From Flagellimonas pelagia (lineage in GTDB: Bacteria > Bacteroidota > Bacteroidia > Flavobacteriales > Flavobacteriaceae): a stretch of DNA of 64,000 nt. The stretch covers positions 518,350 through 582,349 of the forward strand of contig NZ_QXFI01000036.1 of NCBI RefSeq assembly GCF_003584135.1, written 5' to 3'. Under the pieces are notes generated by a model that ran no database searches, was not told where the DNA came from, and saw only the letters and a list, made by a program, of their open reading frames with translations. Shown one piece after another: positions 1 to 10,144 of this stretch. Every line of letters begins with the position of its first letter. Within the stretch, counting starts at the first letter, position 1. A program made the position numbers and the translations under genes.

Positions 1-2155
1 CCGTGTCGGTCACGGTAAAGGCAATATGTACCCACTCACCCGCAGTCACGTCAATCACATCTCCGTCGTTCCAGACATCTCCACCATCGCTACCTACATG
101 TAATTTGATACGTTGCGATGCAGCATCACCCTCACGGAAAAGGCGGAAACCGGCCGTAAGATCGTTGTCCGTACCATTCATTGGTGGGCTAACCGTCAAT
201 ATTCCCGCCCTATCCGGGTCGGCATCAACTTTGTACCAGAATGCCCCACTGAATTGATTACTGAACAACCCATCAATCGGGAAGGTCAAATAGGAATCCG
301 TTGCCCCTGCATAAGCATCACTACCTACTTGGCTTTCACCCGCAAATCCTGGGGTACCCACAACGGTTGGTGCCAAATTGTTGTTCGCATCGGTATTCGT
401 ACCATCAAAAGGCAAGTACAATGTAGACCCAAAATTTTTGGGTGTTACCTGTCCACCATATATCTCCGCAACTTCCGAAGCGGATAGGGCCTTGCTAAAG
501 AATCTAAGATCATCCATGGCACTATAGTCTGAAAGATGGCCCCAATAGGAGAATGTTGGTCCACCGGAACCTATGGTAAACGTATCACAGCCTGTCCAGT
601 CTATTGGCGCCGACATGGCTGAACTCAATACCTCTGCCCCATTGAAATACATGGTGCTCTTATCGCTGGCAATGGTAAAGGCCACATGGACCCATTCACC
701 AGCGGCAACATCGATCAAACCGCCATCATTCCAACTTTCGCCTGCACCTGTGCCCACATTGAGTTTGATACGTTGCGAAGTGGCATCACCTTCTCTGAAC
801 AATCTGAAACCTTGGAATCTGTCCACCTCATCATCACCAATGGTTATGATACCTGCCCTATCTGGATTGGCATCGACCTTGTACCAGAAGGTACCACTGA
901 ACTCGGGAGTCATCAACCCATCTGCAGGATAATTGATATAGGAATCCAAAGCACCCATATAGGCTTGATCGCCTATTTGGCTATCATCAGTAAAGCCTGG
1001 TGTGCCCACTTGTGAGGCCGCCTTACTTCCTATCAAATCGATATAATCGCCATCGAACGGCATGTACAATGATTCTCCGTCGTATTGGGGCACATAAGGA
1101 TTGGCTGCATTGATCATAATCTGCACATCGCTCTGTGTCAGAGCTTTGTTGAAGATGCGGAGTTCATCCAACTCACTGGCATCATAGCCATGGTCCCAAT
1201 AAGAGAACGTTGGCCCGCCGGAACCGATTACCAATTCTTCACAACCTGTCCAGTCAATCGGTGCGGACAAGGTTGAGGTCAACATCTCCACTCCATTGAA
1301 ATAAATGGTGCTTTGCGTTTGTGATATAGAAATGGCCACATGGACCCATTCCCCTGCAGCAACATCGATAACACCACCATCGTTCCAGCTTTCACCGGCA
1401 CCTGTACCCACATTTAGTTTAATGCGTTGTGAAGTGGCATCTCCTTCACGGAAGAGACGGAAGCCTTGGAATCGATCCGTTTCATCATCACCAACCACTA
1501 AAATACCTGCTCTATCGGGGGTAGGGTTGACCTTGTACCAGAATGCCGCACTGAATTCGGTGCTTTTTAAATTGTCCATAGGAAAGGTCAAATAGGAATC
1601 CGTGGCCCCCATATAGGCATCGGCTCCTAAGAAACCGCCACCTGCAAAACTTGGATTGCCCACTTCGCCGGCTTCCTCAAAACTGATGAAGTCCATATAA
1701 TCCCCATTGAACGGCATATAGAATACCTCGCCATCAAATTGGGGGCTATAGGGTGCCAGTTTGGCAAAGTTGACTTCCTGTGTTGTAGTCTTTCCTTCCA
1801 AATCGGTTGCGGACACCGTGACCTTATGATCTCCGTTCCCCAATCCATTATATGTGACTTCTTCAAGTACGATTCGGTAATCCTTGAACGAGCTAAAGGA
1901 AGCTATTTGCGAACCATCCATCGATACTTTCACATTGGACACTTCTATATCATCCTTTACCTCAAACTTTATGGTAATGGATGTCTCTTCCTCAAAGGGC
2001 ATCAATTCCACCCCTTCGGTCGGATATGTAATGGTTACCTGGGGGGCTGTTTCGTCCACTCCGGCATCCACCGCCGTTATTGGGTCGATCCCTTCGTTAC
2101 AGGAAACAACCAGAAGACCCAAAAGGAACCATATGGATTTAACTGCGTATTTCAT
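1..2155 (-). CDS. LamG-repeat surface lipoprotein of a SusCD operon (3' end beyond window)
   Basis: A partial gene of at least 718 codons, open to the left edge. It starts at the ATG at 2155, 24 bases after the SusD stop. It has a lipoprotein signal with Cys at about residue 19 (LLVVSCNEG), one Ig-like domain (about residues 30-125), then three LamG/concanavalin-A-like modules of about 220 residues, the third cut by the edge. Each module repeats a block with GRAGIL-type, GFRLFREGDA and GEWVHVA motifs. Such proteins usually sit on the outer surface beside SusD and bind glycans, like SusE/F. That role is inferred from position and fold; the ligand is unknown. The modules are also similar at DNA level (see repeat entry). 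Confidence 0.85.
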   Translation of the reverse strand, partial: MKYAVKSIWFLLGLLVVSCNEGIDPITAVDAGVDETAPQVTITYPTEGVELMPFEEETSITIKFEVKDDIEVSNVKVSMDGSQIASFSSFKDYRIVLEEVTYNGLGNGDHKVTVSATDLEGKTTTQEVNFAKLAPYSPQFDGEVFYMPFNGDYMDFISFEEAGEVGNPSFAGGGFLGADAYMGATDSYLTFPMDNLKSTEFSAAFWYKVNPTPDRAGILVVGDDETDRFQGFRLFREGDATSQRIKLNVGTGAGESWNDGGVIDVAAGEWVHVAISISQTQSTIYFNGVEMLTSTLSAPIDWTGCEELVIGSGGPTFSYWDHGYDASELDELRIFNKALTQSDVQIMINAANPYVPQYDGESLYMPFDGDYIDLIGSKAASQVGTPGFTDDSQIGDQAYMGALDSYINYPADGLMTPEFSGTFWYKVDANPDRAGIITIGDDEVDRFQGFRLFREGDATSQRIKLNVGTGAGESWNDGGLIDVAAGEWVHVAFTIASDKSTMYFNGAEVLSSAMSAPIDWTGCDTFTIGSGGPTFSYWGHLSDYSAMDDLRFFSKALSASEVAEIYGGQVTPKNFGSTLYLPFDGTNTDANNNLAPTVVGTPGFAGESQVGSDAYAGATDSYLTFPIDGLFSNQFSGAFWYKVDADPDRAGILTVSPPMNGTDNDLTAGFRLFREGDAASQRIKLHVGSDGGDVWNDGDVIDVTAGEWVHIAFTVTDT
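12..1630. repeat. Three tandem LamG-coding repeats, about 650 bp period
   Basis: Near-identical DNA blocks recur at about 12-480, 670-1075 and 1325-1630 inside the LamG lipoprotein gene. For example a segment beginning cacatggacccattc is found near 684 and 1337, and a diverged form near 27. The two right-hand copies are the most alike over the conserved strand-forming segments. The pattern suggests recent internal duplication of one LamG-coding unit and makes this stretch prone to recombination or assembly collapse. Confidence 0.7.
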
Positions 2156-2179
2156 CTTGTGTTGTTTATTTAGTTAATG

Positions 2180-3724
2180 TTAATCGGTACTTCCGGATAG
2201 GGTTGGAAGTGCATCCACTTGAGCTTGTGGGTAAGGTAAAAACTGCTTGTCGGCAGAGAATGTCCTTCCATCATAGCTCAACTCGGAGAAATTGTCCAAA
2301 CGAATCATATCGTAGAATCGAATACCCCACTCCATGCCCAGTTCGGCAAATTTTTCGTCCATTACATCATCCGAAGACACTCCTGAAATTGTAGGCATGT
2401 TGGCTCTGGTCCTGATCAGGTTCACGGCTTGATCTGCCGTCATACCGGAGCCGGAAGCTCCACGTGTCAACGCCTCGGCATACATCAAAAGAATTTCAGC
2501 ATAACGAATCACGATGAAGTTCTTGCCACCAGCGTACTGATTTCGACCATCGGTCAATTGTACAGATGGTAAGTAATGTTTTCCGCTAGCAAACAGAGCC
2601 CTTGCATAATCGTTGAAGACATCCCCATCCCTGGTCGTATTGGATACGAATGAAGGTAAGGTAGCATAGTTTGGGTCCGTTTGAAGCTCAGCAATTCCCC
2701 TATCGGTCCAAAGGACACTGGTCTCCAACCTCTCGGTCTCCCCCCTGTCCAACATAAACTTGATGAATTTCATACTGGGCTCATAGAACCCCCAACCTCC
2801 AGCGGCGTTTTCCCTTGCAGGTGTCCATCCAATAGGTCCAAAGGGATCATAAAGGTGATAAAAAGTATCCCCTGTACTGGAACCATAATCTGAGAATTGC
2901 AGTTCCAATAAACTTTCATCACTCAACTCCCCCGGTTTTTTGAACAAGCTATAATAATCCGGGTACAAAGAAAATTTGTTGGAATTGATGATCGCCGCAC
3001 TGGCATCTGCCACTCCTTGATAATCTTCCATTTCCAAATGTGCCAATGCCTTTAACGCATATGCCGTATATCTGGTTATCCCTCCTGGAATATCGGTTCT
3101 TTCGTTGGGTCTCATGTTGGGCAGTAACGGAATCACTTCATCCATTTGATCGGAGATGAACTGCATCACATCATTTTTGGATGCGGGACCATCCGCAATT
3201 TCGGCATCAGGTTGGTTGGTCTGGATGATGAATACATCCCCCCAAACCCTGGCCAAGTTAAAATGCAGCCAAGCCCTCATCACTTTGATCTCTGCAATAT
3301 ATTGGTCTCCAGTTGCTTTTCCTTCTTCAGAGGCAAAATCCTGGAATTTTTCAATAAGACTGATCTCGGTGTTCAAACTTACGATATCACCATAATGTAT
3401 GTTCCACAGTGAGTTATACATCCAATATCCTTGGTCATATACAAAGTTGTCGGTATCGGCAAATTGTTGTTGGTCTCCCAAACCTCCTGCATTCACATCA
3501 TCACCACGTACGGAAAGCAACAATGGTTCTTCCCACCCACGGGTTGCCAATACATTATAGGCTCCCACCAACGCCTGGACCATGTCTTCTGTAGCGGAGT
3601 AATCCAGGTCATCTGCATTGAGCTGACCTTCAATGTCATTGAATTTGTCATCGCACGACTGCACAAAAAGCATGGCCATCAAGACAAATACCAATTTATA
3701 TACTGGGTTTATACTATTTTTCAT
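2180..3724 (-). CDS. SusD/RagB-family nutrient-binding outer-membrane lipoprotein
   Basis: About 514 residues. The ATG at 3724 is chosen over an upstream ATG at 3754 because the upstream one lies inside the SusC gene; from 3724 the product begins with a clean lipoprotein signal ending LFVQSCDDK, where acidic residues after Cys fit surface export in this phylum. It has SusD-like helical N-terminal repeats and a C-terminal RagB/SusD domain with the usual NFIVIRYAEILLMYAEAL helix. The protein would cap the SusC channel and capture oligosaccharide. It follows SusC by 10 bases, so the pair is co-transcribed. The substrate cannot be told from this sequence. Confidence 0.95.
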   Translation of the reverse strand: MKNSINPVYKLVFVLMAMLFVQSCDDKFNDIEGQLNADDLDYSATEDMVQALVGAYNVLATRGWEEPLLLSVRGDDVNAGGLGDQQQFADTDNFVYDQGYWMYNSLWNIHYGDIVSLNTEISLIEKFQDFASEEGKATGDQYIAEIKVMRAWLHFNLARVWGDVFIIQTNQPDAEIADGPASKNDVMQFISDQMDEVIPLLPNMRPNERTDIPGGITRYTAYALKALAHLEMEDYQGVADASAAIINSNKFSLYPDYYSLFKKPGELSDESLLELQFSDYGSSTGDTFYHLYDPFGPIGWTPARENAAGGWGFYEPSMKFIKFMLDRGETERLETSVLWTDRGIAELQTDPNYATLPSFVSNTTRDGDVFNDYARALFASGKHYLPSVQLTDGRNQYAGGKNFIVIRYAEILLMYAEALTRGASGSGMTADQAVNLIRTRANMPTISGVSSDDVMDEKFAELGMEWGIRFYDMIRLDNFSELSYDGRTFSADKQFLPYPQAQVDALPTLSGSTD

Positions 3725-3734
3725 TTCAATTTTT

Positions 3735-6700
3735 TTACAGTTTAACATTAACACCTACCGTGTAGATAGCTGGTACCGGATAGGTCTGACGGTCCACACC
3801 ATCTGAAACCTCAGGGTTGAATCCATTATAGTTGAACAAGGTCAATGGTCTTTCAGCGGTAAGGGTGAATTTGAAATCAGGTGCATTACCTTTTAGTTTC
3901 TCTCCTCTTAAGGTATAGGCCAGTTGGATGTTCTGGATTCTGAAAAAGTCCCCATCCTCTACCCAAAAATTGCTCAGTTTTTGGTTCCAACCGTCCCTAA
4001 GACCTGCAGAAGAAGGATAGCTGTTGCTGGTTCCCTCCCCATGCCAACGATTTTTGGCCAAATCGGCATCCATATTGGTGTCGTTGGTAAAGATGATCTC
4101 CCCGCGTTTTCTATTCAAGATCTTGTTACCACTTTGCCCGTAGAAGTTCAAGGAGAAACCAAAATCCTTATAGTTGATGCCGACATTTCCCCCATAAGTA
4201 AACTTAGGCAAGAAAGATCCTAGCACGGTCCTGTCATCATCGGTAATGGATCCATCACCGTTTCTATCTTTGTAAATCAAATACCCAGGTTGAATGTCCT
4301 GGCCATCAGCTATAGCACTCTGGGCGGTTGGATCGGCATCTATCTGTGCCTGATTCTGATAAACCCCTGTAGTCTCGTAGCCGTAGAAGGCATACAAAGG
4401 TTCCCCTACAATAGTTCTTTGACGGAACTCCGCCGAACCAGAATCTATATAGCCTTTAGGATCTTCTAGTTCCAAGGTCTCATTTTTTACCGTAGTAAAG
4501 TTGGCCCCAACGGTGTAATTGAAATCCGGGGAAATATCGTTGCTCCAATTCAAGGCAACCTCTACACCTGAGTTCCTGATCACACCGGAGTTCCTGCTCA
4601 CCGTAACGTTGGCAATAGGGATGTACACTGGCATAATGGCATTTTTGGTATCCCTGATATAGTAGTCCGCTTCTAAGGACAACCTATTGTTAAAGGTCCT
4701 CATGTTGATACCAAAATCTGTTTCCTCAACAACTTCCCATGTAAGATCCGTATAGGTGCTGGTAGCCGTAATACCGGTTACTGGCGAATCACCTAAGTCC
4801 ACAGTGGTATTACTAATGGTATTGGCTCCTGCACTGGCCGCTACATTATCATTACCCAAGCGCCCCCATGCAGCCCTCAACTTCAAGAAGTCAAAAATAT
4901 TGTTATTTTTCATGAAGGACTCTTGAGAAATCACCCAACCTGCACCTACGGAAGGGAAGTAACCCCATTGTTCTTGGGTGAACTTGGAGGATCTATCCGC
5001 CCTAAAAGTACCATAGAGAAGATATCTGTCCTTATAGTTGTATGACAATCGGCCAAAGTAAGACTGTCCGTAAATTCTTTTGTTCTCTTCTTCCACATTG
5101 TTGTTGAAAGACAAGGGGTCGGCAAAATCCAAATAACGGGAGGTATCATAATCGATACCTACAATATCGCTACCTGTTGCCTCAAACCTGTTCGCGGCCT
5201 CATCCCTATAAGATGCCCCTCCCATAATGGTGACATTATGGTCTTCCGCAAAAGTGTCGTTATAGGTAAGAATATTGTCCCAAATTTGGTTGTAGTAGTT
5301 GTTCTGCTTTCTATTGATTGATGAAATGCGTTGGTCTCCATATCCCATGTTATAAGGAAGGTTCACGTAGCGTTCCTCCAAAGCAGAATAGTCTACATTA
5401 TAGGTGGTTTTGAACGTCAGTTTATCCTTGATAAGGTCAGTCTGCAAATAAATGTTAGCCAATAACTTGCGTATTTTCAACCTGTTTTCGTTGTATTCCA
5501 TATCCGGGAAAGGGTTTTGGGTTCCCCTGTAGCCCAAAGCTTGGGCGTTGGCGTATTGAATAGGAGTTGCATCCGTGTTCAGTTCATCAAATACAGGAAG
5601 AATGGGTACCGCAAAATACGCTTTGAACCATGCGGAGTCTTCTGGGGTGTATTGTGTGGCATTACTGAAGACCGTATTTACACCAACCTTCACATTATCC
5701 AAAACATCAATATCCAGTTTTGACCTAATATTGAACCTTTCGTACTCGTTCTTCATATCGAGCAATCCTTCTTGGGAGAAATAGTTGGTTCCCATGGAAT
5801 AGGAAACATTGTCTGTTCCTCCCATTACACTCAAGCTATGGTTTTGGATCAACCCATCGCGTATGATCTCATCGTACCAATCGGTGTTCACCGCGGGAAC
5901 ATTGGGGTTGATGCGGCTCCTGCCGTAGCGTTGCATGGCATTGAGCACAAACTGCACATCCGCAGTGGAACCTGATTCCACGGCCATGGTCACAAATTGC
6001 TCGGCATTCGCCATCTTCAACACGTTCTGCGCACGTTGCACCCCAGTATATCCATTATATTCAATCTGTGGTTTCCTGTTTTTACCCCCAGACTTAGTCT
6101 CAATAATGATGACCCCATTGGCCGCTCGAACCCCATAGATAGCAGAGGAAGAGGCGTCCTTCAATACGTTCATCGATTTAATATCGTTGGGGTTCAAAAA
6201 GTCGATGTTGCTATAGAACATCCCATCTACCACATACAACACCTTGGTTGCATCAGAATCTTGGGAATCATAGGTACCAAGTCCACGTATACGAACAGTT
6301 GGCGAAGCGCCAGGCGAACCTGTGGTAACAATCTGTACACCCGCTACTTTTCCCTGAAGGGATTGAACGGGGTTGGCCGATGGTGTCTTTTCGATTTGCT
6401 CCGAATCAACGGTCACAATTGAACCGGTAAGGTCCGCTTTCTTCTGTGTACCATAACCTACGACCACTACTTCGTCCAAGCTTTGGGTATCTTGTTCTAG
6501 AGTTACTTCAATAGTCGTTCGATTGTTAATTGGCACTTCCTGGCTTGTAAATCCGATGTAACTGAACACCAGAATTCCATTTCCAGGCACATTGTCCAAT
6601 GTGTAGTTTCCATCAAAATCAGTCTGGATACCTGTAGTAGTACCTTTTAAAACGACATTGGCGCCGGGCAGTGGCTGACCTTGATCATCGTACACTGTTC

Positions 6701-6785
6701 CCGAAATCGTTGTATTGTTTTGTGCGAAAAGTACCGCCTGAAACAACAAAAACGAGATTAGCAATAGTTTGCTTTTAATTTTCAT
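3735..6785 (-). CDS. SusC/RagA-family TonB-linked outer-membrane transporter
   Basis: 1016 residues. A signal peptide (cleavage after LFAQ, residue ~22) is followed by a carboxypeptidase-regulatory-like domain (about 25-100), a SLDEVVVVGYG motif typical of SusC proteins, the plug domain (about 110-230, ending YGVRAANGVIIIETKSG) and a long beta-barrel to the C terminus. There is no N-terminal STN signalling domain, unlike the second SusC in this window, so it is not expected to signal to a FecR protein. It pairs with the SusD just downstream and probably imports an oligosaccharide in a TonB-dependent way. The 232-base gap upstream should hold the promoter. Confidence 0.96.
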   Translation of the reverse strand: MKIKSKLLLISFLLFQAVLFAQNNTTISGTVYDDQGQPLPGANVVLKGTTTGIQTDFDGNYTLDNVPGNGILVFSYIGFTSQEVPINNRTTIEVTLEQDTQSLDEVVVVGYGTQKKADLTGSIVTVDSEQIEKTPSANPVQSLQGKVAGVQIVTTGSPGASPTVRIRGLGTYDSQDSDATKVLYVVDGMFYSNIDFLNPNDIKSMNVLKDASSSAIYGVRAANGVIIIETKSGGKNRKPQIEYNGYTGVQRAQNVLKMANAEQFVTMAVESGSTADVQFVLNAMQRYGRSRINPNVPAVNTDWYDEIIRDGLIQNHSLSVMGGTDNVSYSMGTNYFSQEGLLDMKNEYERFNIRSKLDIDVLDNVKVGVNTVFSNATQYTPEDSAWFKAYFAVPILPVFDELNTDATPIQYANAQALGYRGTQNPFPDMEYNENRLKIRKLLANIYLQTDLIKDKLTFKTTYNVDYSALEERYVNLPYNMGYGDQRISSINRKQNNYYNQIWDNILTYNDTFAEDHNVTIMGGASYRDEAANRFEATGSDIVGIDYDTSRYLDFADPLSFNNNVEEENKRIYGQSYFGRLSYNYKDRYLLYGTFRADRSSKFTQEQWGYFPSVGAGWVISQESFMKNNNIFDFLKLRAAWGRLGNDNVAASAGANTISNTTVDLGDSPVTGITATSTYTDLTWEVVEETDFGINMRTFNNRLSLEADYYIRDTKNAIMPVYIPIANVTVSRNSGVIRNSGVEVALNWSNDISPDFNYTVGANFTTVKNETLELEDPKGYIDSGSAEFRQRTIVGEPLYAFYGYETTGVYQNQAQIDADPTAQSAIADGQDIQPGYLIYKDRNGDGSITDDDRTVLGSFLPKFTYGGNVGINYKDFGFSLNFYGQSGNKILNRKRGEIIFTNDTNMDADLAKNRWHGEGTSNSYPSSAGLRDGWNQKLSNFWVEDGDFFRIQNIQLAYTLRGEKLKGNAPDFKFTLTAERPLTLFNYNGFNPEVSDGVDRQTYPVPAIYTVGVNVKL

Positions 6786-7017
6786 AATTGTGCAAAAATA
6801 GAGTTAGATTTTTACTAAATTAATAAAGAGGCAAGTATCTGGGCTCCAGACCGAATACATAATAAATACATCATTCCACCACCCTCTGAAAAGCCTTATT
6901 TCACCGTATTTGCAGTAGTATCCACCGCTTTGATGTAAAAAAAATTAACATAGTGATGTAGTGATGATGTAATGTGACCCTAGCCCTGTTCAGGCCTAGC
7001 AGTAAGGTTTCTCACAC

Positions 7018-9771
7018 CTAAAAAGTGATGAGAAAATTGGAAAGGTTCTCGGAACTATCAATTTCCAGCTTTTTTCTGAGCCTGTAACGATGTATTTCAA
7101 CCCCCCTGACCGAAATGGCCATTAGCGGGGCAATTTCTTTGGTGGAAAGATTCATTTTAAGATAAGCACAAAGTTTAAGGTCCTTGGGGGTCAAGGATGG
7201 ATACGCTTTTAAAAGCCGTTCAAAGAAATCCTCATGAAGCTCTTTGAAATTAACCTCAAACCGTTTCCAATCCTCGGTGTCCTCTATGGAATTGTTCAGC
7301 TTTTTGATGAAAGCCCTGTAGCGTTGTGAATTGGAGAACTTGTCCTTATTCACCAGCAACATATTCTTGAGTTCCAGGATCATTTCATTTTTTTTGGCAA
7401 TATTGAGGGTTGTACTGGCCAATTCGTTCTGTTTTAACCGGACTTCTTTGGCCAATTCTTCTTTTTCCAGTTTGGCCATACGTTCCCTTTGCTCTTTTTC
7501 CATTTGCTCTTGGAGTTCCATTTGCTTACGAAGCAGTTTTTTGCGGTTATAGCGCCTTACCATCAAAATTATCAGCACACCCAACGCCACATAGAGCAAT
7601 AAACTTGCCCATGAAAAATACCAGGGTGGAGCTATGGTGAACTCCAGAACACTGGCCTCCGACAGTTCATTGTCCATACCCACTGTATGCACTCTAAAAG
7701 TATAATCACCAAAAGGAAGGTTCTGAAAATTGATAAACCCGCTCTCCACATATTCCGAATATTGCTTTGGGCCGCTCAATTCAAAAAAGAAATGAGGCGA
7801 AATGTACCGTGGAGATGCCACTTCTATGGTAAGGGATTGAGAAAACCGATTCGGAACCTCAATTTCTTGCGCCTTAGCCGGATAGGTGTTCCTCTGGTCT
7901 TTCAATACAATCAAATCGGGAGCAGGCAGCTCTTGTCCTGCGGTTTCGTCCTCCAACTTTTCATTGTTGATCTTCGCAAATCCATCCGTCAGTGTAATAT
8001 ATGTGGTACTATCGTTTACCTTGATCACACTTTGGGAATCCGGTGCCAGTCTTTCCCGCAAGGGAACATCGGCAATGACCAGACTATCTCCTTTTAAATT
8101 GGTATGGATGATGGCTTTTTCATTTTCCGAATCCACGAACCAATAATAGTCCTCATCAAAGAACAAAAGTTCCTTGTTCCTATAGTTCCTGAACTCCTCA
8201 AAGGGGACAATGGTATCGCCAATAGGATTGTATCGGAACCAATTGCCCTCACTATTGAGCACAATATGGTTTTTGATGTTGTATATCTTTATATTGTATT
8301 CACTCGGGGCATTTTCTTGATCAAACTGTTGAATGCTGCTTACGTTGTTATAGCCCTCGTCAAAATGGATTCTGAAATATCCCTTATACGGGTGGGCCAC
8401 CCATAAGATGTTCGGCGTTTCAAAACACAATTGTTTTACCGGGAAATCCAATCCTTGGATCTTTTGGATCCTCCACTCCCCATTATCCAACTTTTCAAAT
8501 TTTGCCAGTCCGTTATAGGTGCCTTGAACATAGGTAGATTCGTGGTCTGGCACTTTGATAATCTCATAACCTCCCGCAATATCACTTATTTGTTGAAAAC
8601 TATTTTCGGTAACCTTATATGTTCCTGTATTGTGGCCACAGAGCAAATCCCCTTCCAATTCCACCAAATCCCAAACATGGTCTTGGGAACCGTTTACAAA
8701 CCGCAGCAAGCCGCCATCAAAATAGAAAACCCCTGTATTACTCCCTAAATACAACCTTCCCTTATAGTTTGCCACATCATAGACCATACCCAAGGTCCCG
8801 GAATAATCCTTATAATAGGTAATCGGGTTGTGGAGTTTTACACGGGCAATCCCATTGTCCAACCCCAGCCACAATTGATCATTGAACAGTAATATGGACA
8901 GCACAGTGTTGTTCTCCAATCCCGTTTCCCGGTTAAGCACCTGATACTCCCTTGTTTTTGTATTGTAGAGATAAATCCCATTTTTAATGGACCCAAAACC
9001 AATTTGGTCTTTGCCCAATAGGGATATTTTGTTCAATTGGTGCAGTTTGAGCTCGTTATTGATCTTACCGTCCCAGGGTTGTGTCTTTTCTCCATCGAAC
9101 AGATAGCATCCATTCAATTTGGTACCCACCAGCAATTTTCCTTGAAAAACGACCATATCGGTCACGGTTTTTCCCAATAGAGGCTCTTGATCGGGAAGTG
9201 GTACCAATTCCCTATCCTTTACCTCAAAAAGTCCTAAGGAACCCCCGGCAACTATCAATTTGTCATTATACTCGATGATGTCGGAAACCACATGTGGTGG
9301 ATCCACCACAACGATTTTATCGCCTTTATAACAATAGACCGCAGAGAAGGAGCGGAACAGTACGTTCCCATCTTTTGAAGGGTAAATTTCCCAAAATTCC
9401 TCGCTGGTAAAGGTGTGGTCCTTGATCAAATAGGTAAGCGAAGTATAGTCCAGTTCCCCTATATTGTTCTTGGTCCAATACCCAAACTCTTCGTAAGATC
9501 CCGTGTATACCCTGTCTCCAATACATTCCACGGACCGTATAATGGTATTATTTGGCAATTTGTTAAGGGTCCATTGCTCGCCATTGTAATAGAGCAATCC
9601 CTTATTGTTGGCCACGAACAATTCTCCATTTTCATTTGCCGAAACATCCCAATTCTTGCTCGCTCCTTTGTATTCGGATAACTTATAATTGTAGATAGGC
9701 GGCAACAGGTTTTGACCAAATGTGAATATGGGAACAAAGAATAGTACAATCCTAACGAGCTTATTGAGCAT
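7018..9771 (-). CDS. Membrane sensor with propeller, Y_Y_Y domain and LuxR-type HTH
   Basis: 917 residues. A signal peptide (through FTFGQ) is followed by an extended two-component-regulator-type beta-propeller (about 30-620), a Y_Y_Y domain (about 630-710, with FRVHTVGMDNELSEAS), one transmembrane helix (about 717-740), a charged coiled coil (about 745-800) and a C-terminal LuxR/GerE-like helix-turn-helix (about 858-915, with STKEIAPLMAISVRGVEIH). There is no histidine-kinase or receiver domain. The layout fits a protein that senses a periplasmic sugar and binds DNA from the membrane. It lies directly upstream of, and in line with, the SusC/SusD/LamG genes, and is likely their regulator (inference). 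Confidence 0.88.
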   Translation of the reverse strand: MLNKLVRIVLFFVPIFTFGQNLLPPIYNYKLSEYKGASKNWDVSANENGELFVANNKGLLYYNGEQWTLNKLPNNTIIRSVECIGDRVYTGSYEEFGYWTKNNIGELDYTSLTYLIKDHTFTSEEFWEIYPSKDGNVLFRSFSAVYCYKGDKIVVVDPPHVVSDIIEYNDKLIVAGGSLGLFEVKDRELVPLPDQEPLLGKTVTDMVVFQGKLLVGTKLNGCYLFDGEKTQPWDGKINNELKLHQLNKISLLGKDQIGFGSIKNGIYLYNTKTREYQVLNRETGLENNTVLSILLFNDQLWLGLDNGIARVKLHNPITYYKDYSGTLGMVYDVANYKGRLYLGSNTGVFYFDGGLLRFVNGSQDHVWDLVELEGDLLCGHNTGTYKVTENSFQQISDIAGGYEIIKVPDHESTYVQGTYNGLAKFEKLDNGEWRIQKIQGLDFPVKQLCFETPNILWVAHPYKGYFRIHFDEGYNNVSSIQQFDQENAPSEYNIKIYNIKNHIVLNSEGNWFRYNPIGDTIVPFEEFRNYRNKELLFFDEDYYWFVDSENEKAIIHTNLKGDSLVIADVPLRERLAPDSQSVIKVNDSTTYITLTDGFAKINNEKLEDETAGQELPAPDLIVLKDQRNTYPAKAQEIEVPNRFSQSLTIEVASPRYISPHFFFELSGPKQYSEYVESGFINFQNLPFGDYTFRVHTVGMDNELSEASVLEFTIAPPWYFSWASLLLYVALGVLIILMVRRYNRKKLLRKQMELQEQMEKEQRERMAKLEKEELAKEVRLKQNELASTTLNIAKKNEMILELKNMLLVNKDKFSNSQRYRAFIKKLNNSIEDTEDWKRFEVNFKELHEDFFERLLKAYPSLTPKDLKLCAYLKMNLSTKEIAPLMAISVRGVEIHRYRLRKKLEIDSSENLSNFLITF

Positions 9772-9820
9772 TATGTTCTGTTTAGCCTTAGGTCAAAGGT
9801 CTTTTGTTTCATTTAATATA

Positions 9821-9828
9821 CAAAACTA
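9821..9828 (-). promoter_or_regulatory. Candidate -7 box for the sensor/regulator gene
   Basis: On the minus strand this reads TAGTTTTG, matching the Bacteroidota -7 consensus TAnnTTTG, 50 bases before the regulator ATG at 9771. I see no convincing -33 TTTG at the usual distance, so the call is tentative. Confidence 0.35.
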
Positions 9829-10144
9829 ACCATATAGGAATACATCTTTCTTCGGATAAAAGGGATGGATGGTATGTAAAACCTAACACCTGTCATAAAA
9901 TTGATGTGGAAGTTTGGTTTTTGTTAACCCTATCTATCATCATTGGACATCAAATTTACTTTTTCCTAACCCTTTTTAATCTTTCCACAACCTGTTTGTC
10001 TTTTTCATAATGCTTCTTGGCCAAACCTTAATCCCAAGTGGTATTCCATACAACTATTTTAGCCTCGAAAGATTTTTCACGCAAACTAAAATTCTCCCAA
10101 AAAACTGATTGTTAAACACTTATAATTTTCAACCAAACTTTGAC
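9829..10144. other. Non-coding gap between divergent regulator and barrel-protein genes
   Basis: AT-rich region between divergently oriented genes. An ORF of 68 codons on the plus strand has no recognisable features and is likely spurious. No clear TAnnTTTG box is visible for the plus-strand operon and I see no RNA gene. Confidence 0.5.

Noticed and set aside
6793..6800. TATTTTTG (minus strand) as the SusC -7 promoter box
   Set aside because: It is only 7 bases before the SusC ATG and has no -33 partner at the right distance.
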